Source: an uncultured Bacilli bacterium (GTDB lineage: Bacteria > Bacillota_I > Bacilli_A > RF39 > UBA660). Taken from it: DNA of 14,617 nt. The notes under the pieces are model-generated. The model was not told where the DNA came from, did no database searches, and saw only the letters and a program-made list of their open reading frames with translations. The stretch's first letter is position 1, and every line of letters begins with the position of its first letter. A program made the translations under genes and the position numbers. This document shows positions 1 through 7,917 of this stretch, one piece after another. The stretch is taken from the NCBI GenBank assembly GCA_934131005.1, contig CAKOYV010000021.1, forward strand, positions 1 through 14,617. The letters run 5' to 3'.

Positions 1-75
1 CTCCTGTAAATTACAGGTTACAATCCTCTAATTAGAAACTATTTATAAACTGTCCAACTTTTGGGGTTCAGTTCA
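1..75 (-). mobile_element. Probable end of an IS3-type insertion sequence (body outside window)
   Basis: Read on the minus strand from 75 towards 51, the sequence begins TGAACTGAACCCC and continues AAAAGTTGGACA. This resembles the terminal inverted repeats I recall for IS3-family elements (TGAACTG.ACCCC..AAGTTGGACA type). The interior of the element would extend leftwards, out of the window. At the left edge the minus strand has a short hairpin (positions 3-17) ending in GGAG, which could be the ribosome binding site of a transposase gene starting just beyond base 1. No transposase coding sequence is visible, so the call rests on the end sequence alone. The opposite end and the target duplication cannot be seen. 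Confidence 0.5.
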
Positions 76-102
76 ATGTTAATAATCTTTTTTGTTTTAT
101 AA

Positions 103-771
103 TTATTTTGTATGACCACTTTTTTTAGTCATAGCCTCAATATTCTCTTTTGTATAATTTGGATCACCAGTGACTTCTCTTACAAAATGATAGATAGATG
201 TTTTATCATCATTACTTAAAAACCTATCATTTGAAAAAGCCCTTCCGTATTCGCTATCTCTAACATTGACTATAACAGAAGCTCCACACGAAGGTTCGCA
301 TTTTTTCATTCCTTCAAATAAAAGAACTTCTGTAGGAAATTGTTGGTTTATATCATCTAAAGTAAAATTACACCCTAAATCGATTAATCCTTGAACAAGA
401 TCAATTTGATCTATATCTTTATTTTCGGCTATAAATTTTAAACCGTTAATAATAGCTGGCATTGATATTACAACTTTCTCACCTGGATTTTTACTTTGAG
501 CTACCATTTGTTTGTAAATAGTCTCACGTTGTTTTCTAGCTTCTTCTTCTTTTTTGTAATTTTCGCGCCATTCTTTTTCTTTTTGATCATATTCGGCCTT
601 TGCACATCCAAAAACTTCTTGATATGCTGAATCCATTGTTACTGAATTTGAATATAACTTATGACCATTAAAATATCCATAAACATCTTCTCCTCTAGAT
701 TTTGCTGCTAGTAACTCATACACTGCACTTTCAATATTTGAATTTGGTGCGAATTCAATTTTTCTAGACAT
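103..771 (-). CDS. Unrecognised charged cytoplasmic protein (222 aa)
   Basis: I do not recognise this family. The ATG at 771 is preferred over an in-frame ATG at 783. A GAAGGTG ribosome binding site lies about nine bases before 771 but almost touches 783. The protein has no signal peptide or membrane segment. Residues 1-60 look like a small folded domain containing VYGYFNGHKLYS. Residues 60-95 are very rich in Glu, Lys, Arg and Gln and probably form a helix or coiled coil. The C-terminal half holds a Cys pair in CEPSCGASV and ends in a charged, Lys-rich tail. It is transcribed towards the insertion-sequence end, about 30 bases away, so it may be accessory cargo. It has no visible link to the Suf or secretion genes. 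Confidence 0.7.
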   Translation of the reverse strand: MSRKIEFAPNSNIESAVYELLAAKSRGEDVYGYFNGHKLYSNSVTMDSAYQEVFGCAKAEYDQKEKEWRENYKKEEEARKQRETIYKQMVAQSKNPGEKVVISMPAIINGLKFIAENKDIDQIDLVQGLIDLGCNFTLDDINQQFPTEVLLFEGMKKCEPSCGASVIVNVRDSEYGRAFSNDRFLSNDDKTSIYHFVREVTGDPNYTKENIEAMTKKSGHTK

Positions 772-797
772 AACACATTTCACCTTCTTCCAACTAT

Positions 798-826
798 ATT
801 ATACATTAAATTTAAATAAATTTCCA
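798..826 (-). promoter_or_regulatory. Possible promoter for the 222-aa gene
   Basis: On the minus strand a perfect TATAAT (798-803) follows, with a 17-base spacer, a weak -35 TGGAAA (821-826). The palindrome-like GTATAaatGTATAC lies just upstream. In such AT-rich DNA a lone -10 match is weak evidence. Confidence 0.35.
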
Positions 827-902
827 GTATAAATGTATACATATTAAAAAGGTAAATTAGAATTTGTATTATTTTAAATTTAAAAGATTTAAAAAAAACA
901 AA

Positions 903-1445
903 CTACTCATTATGAATAGTAAGTCTTTTAATACCATAATAACCTCCATTAGTATCATAAAATATTTCCTTATGAGGTGGATTATAGGTAAGAATAATAA
1001 AAATAACATATACAAAAACAATTAAGAAAAAGGAAATAAAATTTAAATAATGAATATCTTTATGTTTAAGAATATAATAAGAAATTGCTTGCCCAATACC
1101 ATATACCAATATCATTAGTAATAGGGTAACTGGTAACGCCTCACCAACAAGCTTATAAATAGGCAAGTAAATTAAGAGAAAAATAATAATTTCACTAAAA
1201 GAAGTTATAAATAACTGCCAAGAAAAATTATTAAAACTAACCTTATTATAACGAAGAAGTAAATAATCAAATATTCCATAAATCAAAGTAGAACTATAAA
1301 TAATTTTCATATGTTCCCAAATACTCTCATTAACAGGAAAAAAGAAGGATACTAAAATATTAGGATATAAATCAAACATAAAATGGGATGCAAATGACAG
1401 AATAAATATACCAAATACGGCTATTAACTTAATCTTTTTTAACAT
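903..1445 (-). CDS. DUF6512-type integral membrane protein
   Basis: This 180-residue protein has five hydrophobic segments (about 6-20, 50-64, 75-98, 104-126 and 132-152), so it is an integral membrane protein. Two motifs match what I recall of the DUF6512 family: FFPVNESIWEHMK at residues 35-47, and YNPPHKEIFYD (154-164) after the last helix. The function of that family is unknown to me. The ATG at 1445 is chosen because AGGT on the minus strand lies six bases upstream; the longer frame would need a TTG at 1451 touching that site. It is divergent from sufC, so the 133-base gap between them should hold both promoters. It lies 131 bases upstream of the next minus-strand gene and could be cotranscribed with it, although that gene has its own possible promoter. 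Confidence 0.75.
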   Translation of the reverse strand: MLKKIKLIAVFGIFILSFASHFMFDLYPNILVSFFFPVNESIWEHMKIIYSSTLIYGIFDYLLLRYNKVSFNNFSWQLFITSFSEIIIFLLIYLPIYKLVGEALPVTLLLMILVYGIGQAISYYILKHKDIHYLNFISFFLIVFVYVIFIILTYNPPHKEIFYDTNGGYYGIKRLTIHNE

Positions 1446-1548
1446 AATCAATACCTAACCTCAATAAAATATATGTATAATTATAAAAAATATCTTCTAA
1501 ACACATATTTTTTGTCGCAAATTACGTCTTTTAATTAAGATAAATAAG

Positions 1549-1557
1549 TGATATAAT
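1549..1557 (+). promoter_or_regulatory. Extended -10 promoter of the suf operon
   Basis: The sequence TGATATAAT is an extended -10 element (TGnTATAAT). It lies 21 bases before the sufC start, so the leader is short. No convincing -35 is present at 17 bases, which is usual for extended -10 promoters. Confidence 0.55.
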
Positions 1558-1578
1558 ATTGTTACTTGAGGTGATGAA

Positions 1579-2349
1579 ATGAAATTAGAAATAAAAAATC
1601 TATCTGTAGAAGTAGAAAATAAAATAATCTTAGATAAATTTAATTTAACAATAAACAATGGAGAAATTCATGCAATTATGGGACCTAATGGTGTTGGTAA
1701 AAGTACTCTATCTAGAGTTATTATGGGAGATAATCGTTATAAAGTATTATCTGGTGATATTTTAGCTGACGGTGAGAGTATAATTAAAAAAACTCCCGAT
1801 GAAAGAAGCAAATTAGGTATCTTTCTAGCAATGCAATCTCCAATGGAAATAGATGGTGTTAGCAATCAAGACTTCTTAAGAACAGCTCTAAGCAATAAAA
1901 TGGAAGAGAAAATAAATCTTTATAGTTTTATCAAAAAATGTGAAAAAGGCCTAGAAGATTTAAAAATGAATAAAGAACTAATTCATCGTAGCCTAAATGT
2001 TGGCTTTAGTGGTGGTGAGAAGAAGAAAAATGAAGTTTTACAAATAAAATTATTAACCCCATCTCTAATAATCTTAGATGAATTAGATAGTGGCTTAGAT
2101 GTAGATAGCCTAAAAGTAGTATGTCAAAATATTTTAGAATATAAAAAAGAAAATCCTGAAACTACTATTATCATAATAACACACTATTCAATGATTCTTG
2201 ATTATTTAACTCCAAATTATATTCACATCATAAGCAATAAAAAAATTGTTAAAACTGGAGATTATAACTTAATTAACGATATCGAAGAAAATGGTTATGC
2301 TAAATATATTAATACTGCAAATACAAACAGGAATGATGTAGATGAATAA
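1579..2349 (+). CDS. sufC: Fe-S cluster assembly ATPase SufC
   Basis: SufC is the soluble ABC-type ATPase of the Suf scaffold. It binds SufB/SufD and drives the conformational change needed to build Fe-S clusters in the cytoplasm. The 256-residue length is normal. Visible motifs are the Walker A GPNGVGKST (35-43), the SufC-type signature FSGGEKKKNE (143-152), the Walker B LIILDE (163-168), the D-loop region SGLDVD and the switch histidine H202 in IIIITHY. The FSGGEKK.NE form separates SufC from transport ATPases. The start has a good GAGGTG ribosome binding site five bases upstream. It is the first gene of the suf operon, and its end overlaps the next gene by eight bases, which suggests translational coupling. 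Confidence 0.95.
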   Translation: MKLEIKNLSVEVENKIILDKFNLTINNGEIHAIMGPNGVGKSTLSRVIMGDNRYKVLSGDILADGESIIKKTPDERSKLGIFLAMQSPMEIDGVSNQDFLRTALSNKMEEKINLYSFIKKCEKGLEDLKMNKELIHRSLNVGFSGGEKKKNEVLQIKLLTPSLIILDELDSGLDVDSLKVVCQNILEYKKENPETTIIIITHYSMILDYLTPNYIHIISNKKIVKTGDYNLINDIEENGYAKYINTANTNRNDVDE

Positions 2350-3088
2350 AATAATAATAGAGAATAATAAACTACTAAATCAAACTGCTAATAATACTCT
2401 TGAATTTACTAAAAATGGTGAGTATATATTAGAAATAAATAATAGTGATAAAATAGATTTATCTATAAATGTAGCTGAAAATATTTGCATAAAATTATTA
2501 ATTATTTCTCTAGATAATAGCATTGTAAGTAATATAAAATATACTCTAGAAGAAAAAAGTCATCTTATTGTACAAAAATTTTATTATAATAAACAAATTA
2601 AAGAAGAAGAAAATATTTATCTATCTGGCAAATATTCTAAAATAACTTATAATTTTTCTACTATAACTAGTAAAGAAGAATATTATAAAATAAGAATATA
2701 TCATAATAACAATAATGTTGTTAGTAGTCTTATTAATAAATGTGTTGCCTTTGATAATAGTAAAGTTACTTTTGATATAGATTCTATTCTAGATAAAGGA
2801 AATATAGACTGTGATATGAATCAAGATACAAAAATTATCAATATGGGAGCTGTAGATGCTGATATTAGACCAAATATGTATATAGAAGAAGATGATGTTG
2901 TTGCAAGACATGGTTCTGTAATAGGAAAATTTAGCCCTGATGATATATTCTATATAACAAGTAGAGGAATACCAGAAAAAGAAGCTATTTTATTATTAAT
3001 AAGAGGATTTATTTTATCTAATTTAATAGTAGATGATTCTCTAAGTGAAAAAATAATAAAAATAATAAACAATAATTATATTGACTAA
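2342..3088 (+). CDS. sufD: Short SufD-like scaffold protein
   Basis: The C-terminal part (about 155-225) is clearly of the SufB/SufD family. It contains NMGAVDADIRPNMYIEEDD, then ARHGSVIG, then FYITSRGIPEKEA. It aligns best with SufD: His190 in ARHGSVIG corresponds to the conserved His of E. coli SufD (H360), while the adjacent Cys of many SufDs is Ala here. At 248 residues it is much shorter than usual SufD (about 420) or SufB (about 470). Most of the N-terminal domain is missing, leaving a beta-helix core and the SufC-binding C-terminal helices. The frame is open and shows no sign of decay. It overlaps sufC by eight bases. With no sufB beside it, it may act as a homodimeric scaffold with SufC. 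The symbol is given by best C-terminal resemblance; a reduced SufB-type protein is the alternative. Confidence 0.8.
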   Translation: MNKIIIENNKLLNQTANNTLEFTKNGEYILEINNSDKIDLSINVAENICIKLLIISLDNSIVSNIKYTLEEKSHLIVQKFYYNKQIKEEENIYLSGKYSKITYNFSTITSKEEYYKIRIYHNNNNVVSSLINKCVAFDNSKVTFDIDSILDKGNIDCDMNQDTKIINMGAVDADIRPNMYIEEDDVVARHGSVIGKFSPDDIFYITSRGIPEKEAILLLIRGFILSNLIVDDSLSEKIIKIINNNYID

Positions 3089-3105
3089 CAATAAGGAGGT
3101 GAAGT

Positions 3106-4302
3106 ATGAATAGAGAAGATATACCAATGTTAAAGAATAATCTCATTTATTTTGATAATGGTGCTACTACTCTAAAACCTCAATCTGTAATAGATGAAAT
3201 AACAAACTATTATAGTAATTATTGCTCTAATGCTCATCGTGGAGATTATAAAATAAGTCTAAAAGTAGATAATGCTTATGAAGGTGTTAGAAAAAAAATA
3301 AAAAACTTTATCAACGCCAAAGAAACATCAGAAATAGTATTCACTAGTGGAACTACAGATTCTCTAAATAGAGTAGTCTTTGGTTATTTCAAACAAACCC
3401 TAAAAAAAGATGATGAAGTCTTACTTACCCAAAGTGAGCATGCTAGTAATATTCTTCCTTGGTTTATTTTAGAAAAAGAACTAGGAATTAAAGTTAAATA
3501 TATCGAATTAGATGATAAAAATGAAGTAACAATTGAAAACGTAGCATCTGCTATTACACCTAAAACCAAAGTAATATCTCTAGCTTATGTAACTAACGTT
3601 ATAGGAGATATAAGACCAATAAGAGATATCTGTTCTCTTGCTCACAAAAATAATATCTTAGTTGTAGTAGATGGTGCCCAAAGTGCTAGTCACATAAAGA
3701 TGGATGTTCAAGTAGATGACATTGACTTCTTAGCCTGCAGTGCTCATAAAATGTATGGACCAACAGGTATAGGCTTTTTATATGGTAAGTTTGAACTATT
3801 AGATAAAATGCAGCCTATATCATACGGTGGTGATATGAATGCCATGTTTACCAAAGATGGTTATTTAGAACTAAGAGAAGTACCCGTTAAATTTGAAGCT
3901 GGAACTCAAAATATAGCTGGTGTAATTGGTATGGGAGCTGCTATCGATTACATAAATAATCTAGGATTAAATAAAATAATAAAACATGAACATAAACTAA
4001 AAGAATATTTAATCACTAAACTAAAAGAATTAGATAACATTGAAATATATAACGAACATAACGTAGGAAGCGTAGTAGCCTTTAATATAAAAAATATCTT
4101 TAGCCAAGATACAGCAATCTATCTAGATAAACATAATATCTGTGTAAGAGCTGGCAATCATTGCGCTAAAATATTAAATAACGTCTTTAATGTTAATAAT
4201 ACTTGCCGTGTAAGCCTAGCGTTCTATAACACTAAAGAAGAAATAGATAAATTAATAGAAGTATTAAAAAATAGCCATAATATATATAAAGAAATATTAT
4301 AA
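3106..4302 (+). CDS. sufS: Cysteine desulfurase SufS
   Basis: This is a PLP-dependent class V aminotransferase-fold enzyme that removes sulfur from L-cysteine as an enzyme-bound persulfide. Its 398 residues are the normal length for SufS. Lys215 in CSAHKMYGPTG is the PLP lysine, with His112 (SEHASN) and Asp189/Gln192 (VDGAQS) as cofactor contacts. Cys353 in RAGNHCA is the catalytic cysteine on the short type II loop; most SufS proteins read RAGHHCA. Arg368 in the CRVSLAFYNT stretch would bind the substrate carboxylate. A near-perfect AAGGAGGTG (3093-3101) precedes the ATG. It lies 17 bases after the sufD-like gene and 19 bases before sufU, the expected sulfur acceptor. Confidence 0.95.
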   Translation: MNREDIPMLKNNLIYFDNGATTLKPQSVIDEITNYYSNYCSNAHRGDYKISLKVDNAYEGVRKKIKNFINAKETSEIVFTSGTTDSLNRVVFGYFKQTLKKDDEVLLTQSEHASNILPWFILEKELGIKVKYIELDDKNEVTIENVASAITPKTKVISLAYVTNVIGDIRPIRDICSLAHKNNILVVVDGAQSASHIKMDVQVDDIDFLACSAHKMYGPTGIGFLYGKFELLDKMQPISYGGDMNAMFTKDGYLELREVPVKFEAGTQNIAGVIGMGAAIDYINNLGLNKIIKHEHKLKEYLITKLKELDNIEIYNEHNVGSVVAFNIKNIFSQDTAIYLDKHNICVRAGNHCAKILNNVFNVNNTCRVSLAFYNTKEEIDKLIEVLKNSHNIYKEIL

Positions 4303-4321
4303 ATAGAAAAGTGGTGAAGTA

Positions 4322-4756
4322 ATGGATAAAGACTTAAGAAGAAATATTATCTTAGATAATTATCAAAATACTAATAATAGACATCGTCATGATAATGATG
4401 ATAATTACCATAAAACTAATACTAGAAGTGCAACTTGTATTGATAATCTAGATTTATATTTAAAAATAAAAGATAACAAAATAGAAGACCTTACTTTCGA
4501 TGGAGAAGCTTGTGTTATAAGTACTAGCAGTACTAACATAATGAGTAATCTTTTAAAAGGAAAAACCATTGATGAAGCTATTGATATCATCAAAAATTAT
4601 CATAATATGATAGATGAAAAAGACTATGATGAAGAAAAATTGCAAGAAGCTTGTGTATATGATGATATAAGTCGTCAACCATCACGTATAAAATGTGCAA
4701 CTCTAAGCTGGGATGGTATCTATAAAGAACTATTAAAATACAAAACAGATAAGTAG
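4322..4756 (+). CDS. sufU: Sulfur-transfer protein SufU
   Basis: SufU is the zinc-containing sulfur acceptor that takes persulfide sulfur from SufS in Gram-positive bacteria. The 144-residue protein aligns along its length with B. subtilis SufU as I recall it. The likely metal ligands are Cys39 and Asp41 (TCIDN), Cys64 (GEACVIS) and Cys125 (RIKCATLSW). Two differences stand out. The usual NPTCGD around the first ligand is SATCID here, and residues 20-33 form an unusual His/Asn/Asp-rich stretch (RHRHDNDDNYHKTN) where the family has a mixed loop. The GTGGTGA ribosome binding site is adequate. In Bacilli sufU is normally followed by sufB. Here a terminator overlaps its 3' end instead. Confidence 0.93.
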   Translation: MDKDLRRNIILDNYQNTNNRHRHDNDDNYHKTNTRSATCIDNLDLYLKIKDNKIEDLTFDGEACVISTSSTNIMSNLLKGKTIDEAIDIIKNYHNMIDEKDYDEEKLQEACVYDDISRQPSRIKCATLSWDGIYKELLKYKTDK

Positions 4757-4775
4757 AACTGTTTTGTATTTTATT
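4736..4775 (+). terminator. Rho-independent terminator of the suf operon
   Basis: A perfect 13-bp stem (4736-4748 with 4759-4771) with a 10-base loop is followed by a T-rich tail. The left arm lies inside the last codons of sufU. It marks a real operon end, so no sufB is cotranscribed downstream. Confidence 0.9.
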
Positions 4776-4796
4776 TTAAAAAAATTATGTTTACGC

Positions 4797-4825
4797 TTTC
4801 TTTTTTTCTAAATATATATTATACT
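4797..4825 (+). promoter_or_regulatory. Promoter region of the T4SS-like operon
   Basis: The 16-base element TTTCTTTTTTTCTAAA (4797-4812) is followed seven bases later by a -10-like TATACT (4820-4825). The alternative pairing is TTTACG (4790-4795) with TATATA (4813-4818) at 17 bases. The identical 16-mer sits six bases before TATAAT at the right edge of the window, so it is probably part of a shared promoter or regulator site. It lies 42 bases before the first gene's start. Confidence 0.55.
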
Positions 4826-4866
4826 TATAATAAGTGTTAAATTGCATGTTTAAGGAGTTGTGTATA

Positions 4867-5904
4867 ATGAAACCAGGCAAAATATTATTCTTATTAACAA
4901 TAATTTTAACTATCATGGTAATAAATCCTAACATAGTTAAAGCAGAAAAAAGTAGTTGTAATCTGGGTAAAAATGGTGGAACATGTACTTTTTATAAAGG
5001 TGAATATGATTTAGATGACTTAGTTTCAAAATTTAAAGTTGCATGTAATAAGGAAACTAAAACAGGTGTTAAATATGATGATGATGCAGTAGCAGGTAGT
5101 GGTGGAAATGCAACATGTGTTATTCATTTTAACAAAAAATATTATGTACAAACAAAAAAGAAAGTTGTTGAGGTAAAACAAGTTCAATTTAGATCTAACG
5201 CTTCAAACGTCGCTCGTGAAAGTGATAATTATTATAATGCAGGAACTAATAATAATGATAAAATTGTTGTGTATGTATCGGAAAAATATTGGGCCCCCTT
5301 GATCTTAACAGGTGGTAAAACTACTACCAATCTTCATAAAACTGTAAAAAGTAGTTTTGATAAAATGACAGTTAAGATTGATGGTAAAGTAAGGGTAGGA
5401 AAAATTTCAAGATTATTAAGTGATTGTAAAAGTAAAAGTTCGAAAGGTGCAATCAAAGAATTATGTGATACTGGTGCAAAAGTAGATGATTTAGATGTTG
5501 CAAAACAAACAAATGAAGATAGAAAACATTCTGATAAAGATAAGGAACCAGATGATAAAGTTAGTGAAGTAGAAGCCAAAAAAATATTAAAAAGTGAAAT
5601 GAAATCTACTAATTGTAAAGAGCTATTAGGTGATGATTTAGTAGAAATCTTACAAAGTTTGGTTGATATAGTAAAAGTTGCAGTTCCAATATTATTGATT
5701 GCTTTAGGAACTCTAGATTTTGGAAAAGCAGTTTTCTCATCAGATGATAATGAAATGAAAAAAGCTCAATCAAAATTTATGAAACGATTGTTAGCGGCGG
5801 CAGCAATATTTTTAGTACCATCACTTTTAGGTGTATTGTTAAATTTAGGACATAGCATTTGGGGAGATGTAATAAAAACAGACCTATGTGGAATAAAATT
5901 CTAA
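4867..5904 (+). CDS. Secreted pilin-like protein, two C-terminal helices (VirB2/T4SS-pilin type)
   Basis: The ATG at 4867 is chosen over a GTG at 4834. AAGGAG (4852-4857) is correctly spaced for it, and it opens directly on a signal peptide (1-26, cleavage after VKA). The 345-residue protein has an exported N-terminal region (27-260) with scattered Cys, starting C31 and C40. It ends with two hydrophobic helices (about 265-290 and 308-333) joined by a short Lys-rich loop (SSDDNEMKKAQSKFMKR). This two-helix hairpin is typical of VirB2/TrbC-like pilins and of the Firmicutes T4SS-pilin family. Such pilins are usually about 100 residues, so the extra domain of about 230 residues is unusual. It is the first gene of the operon, 19 bases before the VirB6-like gene. 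It could instead be a structural membrane subunit that is not polymerised. Confidence 0.7.
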   Translation: MKPGKILFLLTIILTIMVINPNIVKAEKSSCNLGKNGGTCTFYKGEYDLDDLVSKFKVACNKETKTGVKYDDDAVAGSGGNATCVIHFNKKYYVQTKKKVVEVKQVQFRSNASNVARESDNYYNAGTNNNDKIVVYVSEKYWAPLILTGGKTTTNLHKTVKSSFDKMTVKIDGKVRVGKISRLLSDCKSKSSKGAIKELCDTGAKVDDLDVAKQTNEDRKHSDKDKEPDDKVSEVEAKKILKSEMKSTNCKELLGDDLVEILQSLVDIVKVAVPILLIALGTLDFGKAVFSSDDNEMKKAQSKFMKRLLAAAAIFLVPSLLGVLLNLGHSIWGDVIKTDLCGIKF

Positions 5905-5923
5905 TATACGAGGAGGTAATTGT

Positions 5924-7891
5924 ATGAATTTCTTAGGACTTGGAGGTTTTCTAGAAGATACCGTTGGCAGAGCGGGAATGAGTATATTTAGATACATTTT
6001 CTTCCAAATTGATAAAGCAATTTATGAATTAACTAAAACCTTATATGATATATTTTATTTATTATGTAATGGTAAAATTCTTAGCAATAGTCAAATAAGT
6101 GATTTATTTGGTCGAATTAGTGTAATTTTAGGAATGGTAATGTTATTTAAAGTATTATTTTCTTTCGTTCAGTATTTAGTCGATCCAGACGGTGGAAATA
6201 ATGGCAAAAGTATGACTAATGTAATAAAGAGAGCTATTCTAGTTGTTGTTATGTTAGGAGTATCAACTTGGGTATTTAACCTTTTATCAACAGTGCAAAC
6301 AGCAGTAATTCAAAGTAATGCCATATCAAAAATATTATTGCCATACGATATTGATGAGGAATCTTTTGGCACAACAGTTAGTGGTACTACCTTTTTAACC
6401 TTTTTTACAATAGGTGATGTAGGAGATGGACTTTTTGGTGGCTCAGATGCTACTACTTGTGATAATAATTACTACATTAAAGCCAAAAATAAAATTTTAA
6501 CAGATGGTAAGTATGATATGATGAGTGAATGTGTCAATGAGTATGCTAAAGTTACTTTTGATGGTGAAGACAAAGAAAGAACAACATTTGTTGTTGATTA
6601 TAATTTTCTTATGGCAACGTTTGTTGGAATTTTTCTTGCTTATTTTATATTTTCATATACAGTAAGTGTTGGTATACGTATGATTCAAATAGCAGTACTT
6701 CAAATACTATCTCCTGTTGCTATCATTGGTTATTTATCGCCAAAAGATGAAAATATGTTTACAAAATGGAGTAAAGTTTATATATCAACTTACATAGATG
6801 TTTTTCTGAGAATAATAATAATAAACTTTGCAGTTTGTGTAATAGGAATAATTATGGAACAAGGTGATAGTACTTTTTGGAAGTCAATAGGCAGCCCCAA
6901 GGGAATTTTATTGACAAGTTATATTAAAATAATAATGATGATAGCAATTCTTCAATTCGCTAAAAAAGCACCAGAATTATTAGGTAAAATCTTACCTACT
7001 GGTGATAGTGGTATTGGATTTGGATTAGGTACTACTTTGGCACCATTAGGCGTAGTCAGTGGAGCAGTAGCTGGTGGCGTTGGCGGAGCCGTTGTTGGTG
7101 GATTGGGACGCTTTAACGCTCAAAGAAAATTGAATAAAAATAAAGATGGTAGCCACAAAGAACATTGGGTTAAAAGTAATGCAGCTGCTTTATTTGGTGG
7201 AATGGCAACTGGAATTGGAAGAGGAACTTTAGGCGGTGCTAAAAAAGGAAATGTTATTAGTAATGTTAAAGGTGGAATATCTAATCAAGCTAAAGCAAAT
7301 GATAAATATATTGATTTGCATAGTAGAGGTGGTAGTGCTAGAGGTGTAATGGCATCAAAAATTATGAATACTTTTGGTAATACTAAAGCTCAAGAAGCTA
7401 ATAGAAAAATTGGAAATTATCAAAGTGTAATTGATTCAACTCAAAGAATGAATGATTTAGCAGAAAATATAGGATCAGTAAAAAATGCAAAAACTGCTTG
7501 GGAAAATGCCAAAGCTCGTGGAGCTACTGATGCTGAGATAGAAGAATTATATACAACATATAAAGATAAACGTAAAGAAGCTAAATTAGCTGCAATGCAA
7601 GGAAATATGGATGAATTTAATAATAGTGAGGATAGAGTATATGCAGAACAAATGAGTTTGGAATTTAACAATATGAAGAGTGATATAGCTGTTAACGATA
7701 TTCAAATTACAGATGCAGCTGGAAATCGTATAGACTTTAGTACACCAGACCAATATACTAATGATAACCTAGATGCAGCTTCATACTTATCAAGTAGTAA
7801 TATATCTAAAATTAAAGGTAGTGATGAATATAAAAGAGCCCTTGCTAATGATACTGCAGCTGGAGTTAACAGTAACGATACTAAAAAATAG
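5924..7891 (+). CDS. VirB6/TrbL-like polytopic channel protein
   Basis: The protein has 655 residues. About six membrane helices are visible (roughly 63-85, 102-124, 226-247, 251-272, 293-312, 328-346), with a 100-residue loop (125-225) probably outside. The stretch IRMIQIAVLQILSPVAIIGY and the following KWSKVYISTYIDVFLRI are typical of VirB6/TrbL-type conjugation channel proteins. After residue 350 comes a Gly-rich segment (363-396) and then about 260 hydrophilic residues rich in Lys, Asn and Ala, predicted cytoplasmic. GAGGAGGT (5910-5917) is well placed for the ATG. In T4SSs VirB6 forms the inner-membrane part of the transport path next to VirB3 and VirB4, which matches the next genes. The order pilin-VirB6-PrgI-VirB4 follows known Gram-positive T4SS loci. 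Confidence 0.8.
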   Translation: MNFLGLGGFLEDTVGRAGMSIFRYIFFQIDKAIYELTKTLYDIFYLLCNGKILSNSQISDLFGRISVILGMVMLFKVLFSFVQYLVDPDGGNNGKSMTNVIKRAILVVVMLGVSTWVFNLLSTVQTAVIQSNAISKILLPYDIDEESFGTTVSGTTFLTFFTIGDVGDGLFGGSDATTCDNNYYIKAKNKILTDGKYDMMSECVNEYAKVTFDGEDKERTTFVVDYNFLMATFVGIFLAYFIFSYTVSVGIRMIQIAVLQILSPVAIIGYLSPKDENMFTKWSKVYISTYIDVFLRIIIINFAVCVIGIIMEQGDSTFWKSIGSPKGILLTSYIKIIMMIAILQFAKKAPELLGKILPTGDSGIGFGLGTTLAPLGVVSGAVAGGVGGAVVGGLGRFNAQRKLNKNKDGSHKEHWVKSNAAALFGGMATGIGRGTLGGAKKGNVISNVKGGISNQAKANDKYIDLHSRGGSARGVMASKIMNTFGNTKAQEANRKIGNYQSVIDSTQRMNDLAENIGSVKNAKTAWENAKARGATDAEIEELYTTYKDKRKEAKLAAMQGNMDEFNNSEDRVYAEQMSLEFNNMKSDIAVNDIQITDAAGNRIDFSTPDQYTNDNLDAASYLSSSNISKIKGSDEYKRALANDTAAGVNSNDTKK

Positions 7892-7917
7892 AGGAAATAA
7901 AAGGAGTGTGATACAGA

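Noticed and set aside
3..17. Hairpin at the left edge as a terminator
   Set aside because: A six-bp stem with no T-run after it in either direction; better explained as interior sequence of the insertion element.
3384..3569. Minus-strand open frame of 61 codons inside sufS
   Set aside because: It lies wholly within a well-supported gene and has no ribosome binding site or recognisable protein.
4405..4593. Minus-strand frame opposite sufU
   Set aside because: Antisense shadow of a conserved gene; its hydrophobic look comes from reverse reading of Asp/Asn-rich codons.
5334..5579. Minus-strand frame opposite the pilin-like gene
   Set aside because: Ser/Leu-rich shadow frame with no start signals.
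7441..7671. Minus-strand frame opposite the VirB6-like tail
   Set aside because: Shadow of the alanine- and lysine-rich tail; no ribosome binding site seen.
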